Shown piece after piece: positions 11,557-23,100 of a DNA stretch of 64,000 nucleotides (the first letter of the stretch is position 1; each line of letters starts with the position of its first letter). Position numbers and translations under genes: made by a program. Origin of the DNA: Ulva prolifera (lineage: Eukaryota > Chlorophyta > Ulvophyceae > Ulvales > Ulvaceae). The notes beneath the pieces are model-generated. The model had not been told where the DNA came from. It searched no databases and worked only from the letters and a program-made list of their open reading frames with translations. The stretch is taken from the NCBI GenBank assembly GCA_023078555.1, contig CM041196.1, positions 620,001 to 684,000 of the forward strand, read 5' to 3'.

Positions 11557-12072
11557 AGATGGCGGCCGTGGACGTCGTGGTCACGCATGCGCCGGCGGCC
11601 TCATACGTGGCCGCTGCGGCGCGGGAGACGGGTGCGACGGCGGAGCGGGCGGAGGACAGGAAGCGGGACCGCTTCCGGCGGGACGTGCCTGACCATGCCG
11701 CGTTCCGGTTTGTTCCGTTTGCGGTCGAATCCTGTGGCTTCATGGGCAAGGCTGCCGTGAGGTTCGTCGGTCAGTTGAGGGATGTGGCCGCTGCCAGTGG
11801 GCGCATCTCCAAAGGCGCGTTTGTCCAGTGGGCGCTGCGGGTGTTGTCGGTGTCATTGCAGCGCGGCAATGCGGATATGTATCGGAAGTCTGGGCTTGTC
11901 ATCTCTCGGGAGCAAGGGTTGCGATATGATGCGGGCCTGGAGGACGCGATCCTGCCGGACTGAGTTGTGAGTGCGGTTGTGGTGTTCGTGTGTGTGTGAG
12001 TGTATGTTGCAGTTGATTCGGATGAGATTCGGTTTCAGTGTTTGTTTTCTCCCGTTCACTCTTTTGTAATTA
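11557..12072 (+). mobile_element. R1 LINE: 5'-truncated 516-bp copy with TSD
   Basis: Flanked by perfect 14-bp duplications ACTCGACTGCTAGG (11543-11556 and 12073-12086). It contains the end of a non-LTR retrotransposon ORF, then a 3' UTR with GATTCGGTTTCAGTGTTTG and TCTCCCGTTCACTC, and terminates at TTTTGTAAT. This copy defines the master 3' end of the R1 family; the tiny insertions at 12779, 12842 and 62275 are the same terminus more severely truncated. Confidence 0.88.
11559..11963 (+). CDS. C-terminal fragment of a non-LTR retrotransposon ORF (partial, inside R1)
   Basis: The 134 codons read through without a stop. They carry the pattern 'AVDVVVTHAP ... AERAEDRKRDRF ... FRFVPFAVESCGFMGKAAV ... 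LRVLSVSLQRGNADM', which corresponds to the extreme C-terminus of LINE ORF2 proteins (aromatic-P-x-V-E-T/S-x-G, then the LSVALQRGNA-like motif). The protein would normally supply endonuclease and reverse transcriptase; here only the tail remains, because the copy starts at the 5' truncation point. The ATG at 11559 is fortuitous. Family assignment rests on motif memory, not on an alignment. Confidence 0.75.
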   Translation: MAAVDVVVTHAPAASYVAAAARETGATAERAEDRKRDRFRRDVPDHAAFRFVPFAVESCGFMGKAAVRFVGQLRDVAAASGRISKGAFVQWALRVLSVSLQRGNADMYRKSGLVISREQGLRYDAGLEDAILPD

Positions 12073-12450
12073 ACTCGACTGCTAGGCGTTCACAGCATGC
12101 ATTGGTCCCATGCGGGAGCTGACACGAATGACATCCAAGCTCACGTTGCCAGAGCATCCGAGTCGACTGATCAGATGATCTGACAAGGAGCTCCTCGAGC
12201 CTGTGAATTCGCATTCGCATGATATGTTTAATGTGCGCGGCCGCCCTAAAACAATCATGGCAGTATCATTCATCAACGAGATCAGATACCGCGCATGATG
12301 CGAGCTGTGACTACAACATGATTACAACAAGCGCGCATGATAGCGATGCAGCTTTGGCGTGCGCAACACTCTCCATACCGGCGCTTTGCGCTTGCTTCGC
12401 TGCGATGATCAGCATATGCTACTGCGACATCGTGCGGCCGTCCAGAACGT

Positions 12451-12550
12451 CTGCATCGTGAGGCACTCTTTTGTAATCTCTGCACACTGAGGCACTCTTT
12501 TGTACACTCTGCAGACTGAGGCACTCTTTTGTAAATTCTGCACACTGAGG
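12451..12550. repeat. 29-bp periodic block built from the R1 3' terminus
   Basis: The word CACTCTTTTGTA (the last bases of LINE R1) occurs at 12464, 12493 and 12522. It alternates with four copies of CTGCAnnnTGAGG (12451, 12480, 12509, 12538). Either a 29-bp unit was tandemly duplicated, or minute R1 ends were inserted serially, each duplicating the same target. Confidence 0.85.
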
Positions 12551-12778
12551 CAACATCACGGTGCACGGTGCACTCGAGTGCGCTGGAGTCGCAAGCCCTT
12601 CTGTTCCATGTAGGAGCAAAACATCGGCATCATGACGGAGGTGTGCTTATAACTATACTATAGTGATTACACTGGCGTGTATTCAGTGCGTGACGGTTGA
12701 ATTATGTACGGGAAGACGGCTCCGAATTCTGCTTTCGAAAGTGATTCGGCTTGTTGCAAAGATGTAGTGTGGCAAGCT

Positions 12779-12813
12779 CCTTACAAAAGAGTGAACGGGA
12801 GAAAACAAACACT
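12779..12813 (-). mobile_element. R1 LINE micro-insertion, 35 bp, with 12-bp TSD
   Basis: The insert is the R1 3' end in reverse (contains AAAAGAGTGAACGGGAG and AAACAAACACT) between two copies of GTGTGGCAAGCT (12767-12778 and 12814-12825). Only the last 35 bases of the LINE were copied. Confidence 0.85.
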
Positions 12814-12841
12814 GTGTGGCAAGCTTATCACCAGCCATACA

Positions 12842-12889
12842 TGAGATTCGGTTTCAGTGTTTGTTTTCTCCCGTTCACTCTTTTGTAAA
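12842..12889 (+). mobile_element. R1 LINE micro-insertion, 48 bp, with 15-bp TSD
   Basis: Contains GATTCGGTTTCAGTGTTTG through CTCTTTTGTAA, flanked by perfect ATCACCAGCCATACA (12827-12841 and 12890-12904). It sits 28 bp from the previous micro-insertion and in the opposite orientation, so the two events are independent. Confidence 0.88.
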
Positions 12890-12904
12890 ATCACCAGCCA
12901 TACA

Positions 12905-13774
12905 CCGTCACCATATGCGGGTCCGCAGAGTCTGCGGGTTCTCAGAACCCAGGCTGGCCGTCATGGATAGATTGCAATCAATCTTCCGCACCATGTGATA
13001 TACGTATTGTGCTATTTGATAAGGGTATCTCTGTCCTCTGCGTGAGATACCTGTCCTCTGCGTGCTTCATGCCAGATGCCATGGCGCTGCAGCGACACTG
13101 GCATTAAACAGTGGCAGCTGGCTAGCTAGTCTGCAGGATCGGTCGACCGATCAGCGTGTGTGCGTGCACATCGCTGGCGTACCTACTGGACCTAATTCGT
13201 ATACAAACCTACGTAGGTACTCAGGTTCCTACAGCTGAGGCAGCTAGCTGGTGGCAATGTCCGACACCAAAATCGGTGGTGTGTATGTCGCATCATGTTA
13301 TGATAGTGTCAGGATGGTATGTACATTGTGAGGGAAAGGGGGAGGTAGTCTGGGGGACTTAAGCTTGCCAGGGCAGAGTGATATTCGTCAAACTCTGCAT
13401 GTGCCAGGCCACAGACGCCAAGGCCACCATGCCACCGCTGTTAAAGGGGCATGTGCACAAGGATAGCTACGTAGGATAGCTACTAGTAGTAGTGCTACTA
13501 TATAGTACAGGTAGCTTGTATATCTAGCTAGTATAGAGTCCGAGAATATCCACTGGTTGAGCGCTCTGTCTCCAAACCATTGTATAGGCCGTGTAGTACC
13601 GCACGTGGAGTAGTAACCCTCCGACGTGAGTCAGGCTGAGAAATTCACTGTCTGATATCATATAGTATTAATATTCAGTCACATGCGTTTCAGTGTTCCG
13701 CCCCAGTGTTAAGCTGAATGAGCGGAAGTGTTCAGCTGAATCAACATTGTCACAACGGTTGCTGCAGTAGATGT
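12905..13774. other. Spacer upstream of gene A; nothing recognised
   Basis: A moderately AT-rich stretch with many CTAGCTAG-type words and simple repeats such as CTACTAGTAGTAGTG near 13480. No open frame with exon-like composition. Promoter elements of gene A may lie here but none could be identified. Confidence 0.4.
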
Positions 13775-13933
13775 CACCTACCTATGCAGTAGACGCTTGT
13801 TGAATGCGTACAACACACCAGTGCATGTGCACCCAGCATACAACCTCGAACCACCTACCTACCTACTGCAGTAGACGCTTGTTGAACGCGTACAACACAC
13901 CAGTGCATGTGCACCCAGCATACAACCTCGAAC
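13775..13933. repeat. ~80-bp tandem duplication immediately upstream of gene A
   Basis: Two units (13775-13851 and 13852-13933) share GCAGTAGACGCTTGTTGAA and CAACACACCAGTGCATGTGC; the second has an extra CTAC repeat at its start. Together with the first candidate ATG of gene A at 13935 this may duplicate 5'-UTR or promoter sequence. Confidence 0.88.
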
Positions 13934-13934
13934 G

Positions 13935-14181
13935 ATGAATCGTGTTTACAGAAGAGTGAACGGGAGTAGACTGACTCAGCAACGGTACATGTCAGCAGCT
14001 CGCCGGCAGTGCTCAGATTCATGTATAAAGCCGGCGTGCGGACTATTCTTGCAGGTAAGAAAAATCAAGACGGGCAGGTCCATTGGCCTGCTGATACTGC
14101 TGTGTTCTTGGCAGCTGCAAATGATTGCGGCAAAAAGAATCACAGGTCCAGAGGTCGATGTCATCCATGGCAATGGCAAAG
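13935..14181 (+). CDS. Gene A exon 1: signal peptide or signal anchor
   Basis: The hydrophobic run SIGLLILLCSWQLQMIAA is followed by a short linker and a phase-1 donor (CAAAG|GTACTG), the same junction phase as exon 1 of genes B, C and D. Upstream codons in frame reach an ATG at 13935. An AG at 14053 (GCAG|GTAAGA) could instead be an acceptor for an earlier exon carrying the true start. Confidence 0.5.
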
Positions 14182-17100
14182 GTACTGGGCCTCCGACCTT
14201 CACTGTGACAGCCGCACTCGATATCAGCAAAGCGGGCACATATGTCTCAAAACATTTGCGATCCATGGAAATCTTCAAGTTGGTGACCCATCTCAGGCTG
14301 CTGTCCATCCTATATCAACTATTGCATGGTTGCCTTGTGTCGTGAAAGCTCTGTAGGCCAACGGGCGGTCAGTGCGGAAACTCTTCGGCCTGGGTGCCCT
14401 TCGTATCATATCATGATGATCAGCTTACACTCACCACTGATGGCAGCCAGTTGCCACTGATACATGGCAACCTCAGTGTCACGCCTTGCAGATCCCGCTG
14501 CGGCAGAGGGCGAGGTGAGGCTGGTGAGCAGGCAGCAGCGCGACAGCGCGACCTCGGGCGCTCTGCAAGTTTTCTGCGACGGCGCCTGGGGCGCAGTCTG
14601 CAACGCCAACTTTGGCAACAACGACGCCCTTGTCGCATGCCGGCAGCTCGGTTTTACGACAGGAGTCCCAATCGGGCGGGTGCTAGCTGACGATACGCCT
14701 GATGCGGTGCGGCGCACCCTAGGCCTGTGCATTCAACGCCTGCAACACAGTTTCCAAAGCCAACACAGACGGATCACCTGACTCTCTCAGCACCTGCACC
14801 GCCTCCTGGTCTAGGCTGGTTCCCCGTGACTAGTGCACTTGCCTGACTCAGGCTGCTCCAGGCTGCTCCACCACACAACGCGGGCAGTAGGGCGCGCAGA
14901 TCAAAGATGGGGCTGCGTGCTCACCGTGAGCACGCAATCTTGTGCATGCATTGCAGTGACTTGGCCCTCACCGTTGGAGCTGACTCGCTCAAGACCGGGC
15001 CACGACATCATCCGTTGTGTGATCACTATAGTATAGCATATGAGCTGTGCGTTCGTTTCCTGGCCCTGGAGGCACCCACGGCCACATGTGCCACAGTTAT
15101 CATGGCACGACCCTGCAGCAGTGTTGGGTCACTGGGCCCGATCACATAGAACAATTCCGAATATTCACATCTGATTTCGGGGTGACAGGCCTGGAAATTC
15201 TGCAAAGCGACTCAACATTGCCCTGCAACTGGACCCTGTCGTCGTACATAGCGACGATCCATCCCCTTTGTGTTCACCTCCCTCGATGCCTGGCATGCAG
15301 GAGGTGCTGGCCCCGTTTGCTCTCGCAAACCCGGGCTGCGCTGGCAACGAGACCCGTTTGGTAGACTGCCCTGTGCAAATGTCGACACAGGATCACCGCA
15401 GCGACATCAACACCGCCGTCTGCGACCCCTTCTTTGACACTTTTGTGTTCGTCGAATGCCGCGACGCCGCACGCAACGGCTCCAATACTGCCGGTACGGT
15501 GCCCCTGACTTCCCTTGCCCCATCCATATGTCTCTTTGGGCTGCCACCACGGCACCGTATGCATGACACGCATGCCTGGCAGTGAAGCGCGGTGGTGGTG
15601 CATCGTTAACAGTTGAGGGGTCAAGCGGAGGCATATGCAAACGCGTTTAGTCTGATGCACCAGCTTCTGCTGGTACCTGTCCTTCCGAACGCAGAGTGGC
15701 CCTGCTACACTTGCGCTGAGTATGTCCGATTCAGAGTCTACGAGACAGACGAAGGATCGCTAGCCTCAGGCTGAACGGCTGCCTCCAAGCGAAGTTTGCT
15801 CGTTTTACAGAATCGACCCCCAGTGCCTGCCGAGCTGACACTGACCACCGTCACACACCAGCACACACCAGCGTCCTGCGTTACGTCCTGATACGTTGTC
15901 AACTAGGACCTTCCTGAGTACATCCTTGTAGGGATCGCTTCACTGTAGTCCGCTGCCACTAGCGTCATACATGGAGGCTCGCAATTGTGTCATACATCGA
16001 TATCTGTCAATGTGGCATGTGCGCTATTGGAACCTGTATTGAGCTGCACGTGCCTTGGCTCCTGGCACAAGCTACCTGCAACAGCAGATGTTCTACTGTA
16101 GAGGACGGCAGCGTGAGGCTCACTGGAGGCGCCACCGCGGAGGACGGCAGTGCGGAGTTCGGCCGCCTCGAGGTCTTCTTCCGGGGCGGCTGGGGCAGGG
16201 TCTGCCGGGCCGGTGAGGACGCGTCATCTGTTTCACGCGGCTCGGTGGCGGTGGTGTGTAGCCTCCTCGGCTACGACCAGGGCATGGACATCACAGCGGT
16301 CCAGCTCGTGCCCTCGGCAGAGCCCCGTGTTCCCACCCACGCGCAAAATCTCCAGTGCCGGGGCAACGAGTCGCGTCTGCTGGACTGCCCTGAACTGGGG
16401 CTGGGGGATGCATATAAAGGCTTCCAGGACTGCCCTACCTGCTTCTGTGGTGACATTGTGCTCAGCTGTTTCAGCAACAGCAGCTCTGGTACGCTGCAAC
16501 GGATCAATTTGCACTGCAGCTTGAACAAAGAACATACCGCACTGCCACGCGGCGTGGAGCCTGTCATGTGACATTGAAACGTCGACTGCAGCTATGCCTG
16601 CGAGTTGTCACTCTCTGGCTTTCTCCAGCGCACATACTGATGCAGTGCATGCTGTGGGTACTGTGGCGCCAGGGGATATCTTCAACTGATGCAGGTCGCT
16701 AATGGCGCTGTATCCGATAAGCCGTTCCTGATAATTATGCCCCTGCGCTCCGGCATTTTGGAGCGTTGTTCTCAGGCGCGGACTTATAGAGGCCTAGCGT
16801 CCTTGAGTGAACAGCTCTGCACTCTACTCTTGCGCAGGTGCGCCATGCATGCTGACTCAGTGCTGAGACAGCGTGCTGGGTCTGCAGGAATGAACGGCCG
16901 CCTCCGCCTTGTTGACGGGCGCGGCAGTGTTAGCGAAGGCTTCGCCTTTGGGCGCCTGGAGGTTTTTCTGAGGGGGTTCTGGAGCAACATCTGTAGCGAT
17001 GTGCAAACGCCGTTTCCGCCCGAGTCGGCAAAGGTTGCGTGCAGAGGTCTCGGCTACGATGGCGGAGAACCTCTCCTGTTTGGGCTGCCCTACAGCTCAG

Positions 17101-20100
17101 GCCTTGACAGCCCGGTACGCCGCCGTATCAAACACAACTGTGTTTGCGAACTCTCCGCGCCTGCAGAACTGGAAGCCACTGGTTGACGAACATGACAACA
17201 TGAAGTCACACACAAGGGCGCAACTTGCGAAATCAGTTGGCGTGTATGCAGTCACAAATCACAGAGGCCGGAGATGGAGCCGGTTCTCAGAATCCACGCT
17301 CAAATCCACTCACTCCGAGTCATCATTGGCAATACGCCGGGCACGAGCGCGCACCACAGCCCTGCCGGTCCTCGCATGGCTGCATGCATGCCGCGGCATG
17401 ATTGCATACATCATACGCATGTAAGGCATGAATTACGCGGTGGCGCATGATCCTTGTGTCCGACACCAGATCGCACCCACCAGATCTTGCTTCGGTAGCA
17501 ACACAGCGCTGCCCTGCAGTTTCTGGTCGATGCATCCCTTCCGTTGGCGTATGGGGGTGTGAGATGCAATGGTGATGAGCGCTCATTCGGGCGATGCCCC
17601 AGAGCCGCTCGGCCAGTTGTTGAATGCGGCGTCAATGTGGCTGCGAGCACCGTACTGGCATGCGCCAATACCGTGGGACCATCAGGTGCGGCCCCCATCG
17701 CTATCACCGGGAGGCCTGTCATGCAAGCTTTGGATGGGGCATGCAGCTGCCAGTGCATTCGTCAAGCTGCAACGTACCAACGTTCGTCACCATAGCACCT
17801 GCAACTGTATCAAAGCACGTAGTACTAGGTCTGGATTCGCATTGCATATTCTACCAGTGGGATCTATGCATTGTAGTCCTGCGTTTAATCGAGAGCAACT
17901 AACTGATAACATATCTAATGACTCAATGGCCTAGTTAAGGCAGCACTGGCAATTGCCAGGGCCGTTGCTGACTACTGTCTTGATCACCCAGTGCACGTGG
18001 AGCCTCAGGACCCGGTTGGGAGGCAAGGACACCATGGCCAGTGCACGTTCTGATTGCACTGATAGATTCGTGTTTCACGCATAGCGCAGTGACTTGATGC
18101 AACACGATAGCATTTGCAGGAACTGTGCATGTGCATACGCTCCTTGAGGTCCCCGCTTGCACTGCACACGTGATCAACCTCCTGGCATGCATGTGCTGTA
18201 CGTATACATGACAAGATGTAGATCTTCAGTGGCCCTCAGGTGATGTGCACATCAGTCACGCTGTCTTCGGCCTGTGCAGGGTGTAGTGAGGTGGAGGCCA
18301 GCGTGGAGGGGGCGGTGCGGCTGCGGGGGGGCTTTGGCACCCTGTGCGACCCCCTGTACTCGGGCTTTGTGGAGATCCTGCAGAACGGCACCTGGGGCGG
18401 CCTCTGCCTCCTTGGGGAACGCCAGAACCCGGGAAACACTCTCGTGGCGGACGTGGTATGCAGGCAGCTCGGGTTCCCGCATGGGACTCGCGTCTTGCCG
18501 CGCATTGCTGGTGCTCTCCCCCCAATCTGCTTCTGTGTTACAAGGACAAAGCAAGCAAGGCAGGTAGCACCGCGCGCAACAACCAGAGGAACACACCCCA
18601 CGGAACGAGCCACACGTAACGAGCCACACGCAGCACACACCAACACACCCACGCAACGGCAGCACCCGCGCCGGCCACAGCCACACAGCCACACACCCGC
18701 ACAACCACATACATCCCCAAACACACACAAGCCGCCCGCCCCATACCCACAAGCACACCCACACGCCCACCCCCACCCAAACCCCGCAAACCAGCTAGGC
18801 GCAAGAGCCCCGACAGCACACGCAGCCAAGGCTGCAAAACAAAGAAACAGCGAGACCGCGACAACAAACCCCCGCCCCGGGGGGGCCCCAAACCCCACCC
18901 CCTCCCCCCCCTCATCTGCTTCTCTGTCAGCCACCTTGCCATGACTTTGATGTGTTCAGCGGCAGCGTGTACATATTGCTTATGCAGAAACTATTGCCTT
19001 ATGGGCTTGTGCACGGGATACACAAGATGATGTGCAAGGACCGGATGCTTGTGATTGCCGAGACTGTGGAGATGCCCGAAAGCATTGCATCAGTGGCATG
19101 GTGCACTGCATGTGTGGTATACCACGTAATTGAGGCTCAAGGCACAAGTAAGCGCCTGCATGGATCAATGGGTCTGTCTGGTAGGTAGCCACAATACCGC
19201 GATTTCAAGACCGGGTATACTAACCGAGTATGAACATGTACACGCTCCCTCATGCCTGCAATGCGCTTGCGGGCTTCGTTCGCTACTTCGAAACGCACAT
19301 CTCCCGCATAACTGCTGGCGCCCAAAGAAGTTCTTCGTGAGCCCGGCACTGTAGCTGCGGATCGGCAGGCGAACCAGTGTGATTCAATTGAATTGTGAAA
19401 GATTGTAATGTGAGGCTGGACAGCAGGAGCCGCGGGCAACGCGGCGAAATTATTCTCGGTGGACAACGCAGAGTGCCGCAGGCCAGAGGCGGCGCTGGCT
19501 GACTGTGACCTCGGCACCGGCATCCAGCCTATTGACAACGGCAATGCTAGCGGCGACAGCGAGTACGACTTCGACTATGACTACGGAAGCAACTGCAACG
19601 TCCGGCGGCAGCTGTACGTGGCGTGCAGGCAGGTGCCTGTGGCGGAGGTCGTTGAGACTGGCACCGACGCAGGTGCGCCTGGCTTGAACAAGTACTCCGG
19701 CTTCAGCTGTGAGAATAATTGTTGTGTGACAGCACCTGCAGTGTATTACAGCACAATATCGACCTGGCAGTATGCACGTCGTGCTTTGGCATGGGTTACA
19801 ATGCATCCTGTTTGCTTCTGAGCCAAGCCTGCAGATCTAAGGATTCAACTTGAAGAGCAACCAACGTGAAGCCATGGCAGGTTGGGACATTAATATTCCA
19901 TGGCAGATCAACGCATCACACTATGAGGCATTGCTAAAGTATCGAGTTGCAGATCAACATAGAGACCTTAGCACATGGTTTAGAGCTTGTGCCAGTTTGT
20001 AATTTGATACTCACTGGTGGCATTGGGCAAACGGTGGTGTGACTAGCACATGCATGTTATGAGCACGTAGCTAGAGTGAAACGCGCGGGGAAGGTGTGCG

Positions 20101-23100
20101 TGTCTGCCTTGCAGCTGACGGTGACCTGAGGCTCGTGGACAGGAGGAATGTCAGCAACTGGGTCGTTGGGGAGCTTGAGATGTTCTTCGAGGGCTCGTGG
20201 GGTGATGTCTGTGAAACTGTGTTTGACGCCGCCGACGCCGACGTCGCCTGCCGCCAGCTCGGTCTTGGCGCCGGCACCGTGGGAAGCCCAGCCAGTGCAA
20301 TGAATGTGGAGCAAGAGGATCCAGAAATGGAAGACGCAGCCGTGACTTCCGTGGCTGGGGTGTCGCTAACAGTTCCGGGTTGCCTGGGGGACGAGGCGAC
20401 TTTGCTCGAGTGTGGAGCGGATGCAAACGCGTCTCGGTTTGAGTTTCGGCTGTGCGGAGTTACGCTGGCATGTGTCGGAGATGAGGAGGAAGGTGTGTCA
20501 ATCATCTGCTTTGCAGGCACATGGACGGGTCGACTCATGGGGGCCGAATCACTATTTTCTCCAGGAGTTCGAACATGCTCAAGAAGGAGCTGTATTCATG
20601 CACGCACATGTTTGTTTGACAGCGCCTCGCATGAACTGTGGCTTTTTATCATGTGATCACTCCACTCCATAGCTTGACACCACTCTGCAGACTCTGCACG
20701 CCCTCCTGATGGTATGTGGTCATAGCCACATGTACAGCTGCAGCATGCAACGTTGCGTCACCGCTTCTGTGCACACACCTAGCTTTTGCGATGCCAGTTG
20801 GGAGCCGTAGCTCACACTTGGCATCCAAAGGACAATGCAGGTGTGGAGGGCGACGTGAGGCTGTTCGATGCACAGCCCACGGAGGTAGCAGGAGCGGTGT
20901 CGGGCTTCCTAGAGGTGTTCCATGCCGGCGCCTGGGGAACACTCTGCACTGGTGCTGTGTCTGAGGGATACTACTACTACAGCCCAGAGAGTGACGAGGC
21001 CCTCTTTGATGGCGACTTCGTCGACGTTCCGCCCGTCTTCTCCACGGCACGCTCGCCCTCTCTTCGCACCAGACCGCGGCCAAATAAACAATTTGACAAA
21101 ATTTTTGTTTAAACACTGCGGTCATCTGAATATGTCCGAAGGGTGTGTTGACTGGCCGCGGTCTGGTGTGGAGTGCTTCCTGACAGTCTGCCCCGGGCTG
21201 CGCTTCGTGCATTCTGATTCCATCTTCACAAGTTGTGACGGCATACCACCTGCATATTTTGTTCTGAGACGGATTTCGGGTGGCCCACCCTTTCAACATG
21301 AGGTCGTGATGACTTGCGGTTAAACTACGCCTGAGAACATCCAGAGTTGCTTCACTTAGCTTTGACACGCTGCACACATCCCACTAGAGCTGCTGTCATG
21401 ATCCAGCTGCATCCCGGAATTCAGACGCATCCGTCTGAATGTCAGCGTCTCAAGTTGCTGCACCCGTGGTCAACACACAGTCGTAACTTCAGCGATGCCA
21501 CATGCATGCTGTGGCAGCATACACATGTTCAACAGCTTGATATACAAGCTCTTGCAGGCTGCTCCCGTGGTCGCATGCCGGCAGCTTGGCTTCGAGACTG
21601 GGGTCTTTCCCAGTTCTCGCACCGCCAGAGACAGTGGCAACGGCACGGCACCGCCGTGGCTGTCGGCGCTGCAGTGCAGCGGCGACGAGGCGGCTGTGCT
21701 CGACTGTGTCACCTCTGGCCTCGGAGAGACATGGTCGTGCGGCCGTGTGCCAGAGCTTCGCTGCTTCAATAGCAGTACGTCTTCATCCAGAGGCTCTTAT
21801 CCTGACCAACATGCAGGGTCTCACACCCCTGCATGTCATATTTTGAATGGTATGGCTGCTTCAGAGGCAGACTCTGTCGCACACACGGGCACCACAGCCG
21901 TTGCCCTCTCAGCATCGGTCGCTGACAATTGCCCTGCTGGCGTGAACACAGCTGCAGCCATGGACGTCCTCCAGGTGCGTGCTCAGCACCGTTGATGCCA
22001 CCCTGACTCGCACGCACACAGTCACGATCGTGGATATGGCCGCCTGTGCGTGTTTGGCTGTCGGCAGGAGTGGGCGATGACGTGTGCGGTGGCACGGTGT
22101 GTTGGTCTGTGGTGCGTGCTGGTTGTTTCGTGGGTGTGTGGTGTCCCTGGTTGTGCCCTGCGGTGCTACCTGCCTCGTTGGCCTTGTCCTCCTATAACAG
22201 TCACAGTTGCAATGCTTGACGTAGGCGCTTGAGCAGCGGACGTCTGAACTCGCATTGGGAGTTCTCACGAAGAGCCGCAAGCAGAGTCACACTGTTGACA
22301 ACGATAATGCAGGCATCAACGGCAATGTCCCACCCGTCCCTGACGAGGAAAAAATTTCCGCGGTGCGCCTTGTCGGTGGCAGCGCTGACCCCGGTGGCGC
22401 GTGGGAGTACGGCCGCCTTGAGGTGCTTGTCAACGGCGGGTGGCTGGCTATCGATGAGCAGACGTTCAACGAGAATCTCGGCCGCGCTGGCGCCGAGGCC
22501 GCTTGCACCTCCCTCGGCTACACCGCCGCCGTAGAGCTCCTCGCTGGGTCCTCATCAGCGCTGCCGTCGCTCACGGACGATCTATCTTCGCGGCGAAGGA
22601 TATCTTGCGAGGGCAACGAGACGAGCCTGGAGGAGTGTGACCTCGATTACGTTGGGTACATCTACTACAGATATGATGACGGCCCGCCGAGCCTCGATGT
22701 GGCGCTCCTATGCACCAACCCCTCTGGTGCGCTTCTGAAGGTCTATGCTGTGTGCTGTGCGGCTGGTGGCCTGCTTCATTGTCGACATCTATTTTGCAAT
22801 CATCCACAAGGCTAGTGCAAGAGAAGCCCGCAGAGCTGCTATCGCTTTATGCGGACACATTCCCGGCGAACAAGGATGCTACACCACATGCGTATCCGTG
22901 TGCACACATACGTACATGCATGCAGGAGGTGCTGTAGTGGTGCGGGACGTGTAGAAACGCTCTGCTTATCGGTTTTCCAATCCTGCAATCAGCTGATGCA
23001 TATGGCTTTGTGCCGCTGTCGCATGGGACGCATGGTCCCTTGGGACAGCCTGCTATGAACTACTGGAATCGACTGGCGGAGGTTGCGTCTCGGTGCGATG

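Noticed and set aside
13948..13964. Further R1 micro-insertion (GAAGAGTGAACGGGAG)
   Set aside because: Only about 16 matching bases, no terminal TTGTAA and no target duplication.
18236..18944. Long open frames on both strands (over 230 codons each)
   Set aside because: They run through a low-complexity GT/CA-rich retroposon; only the first ~80 plus-strand codons (SRCR4) look like protein.
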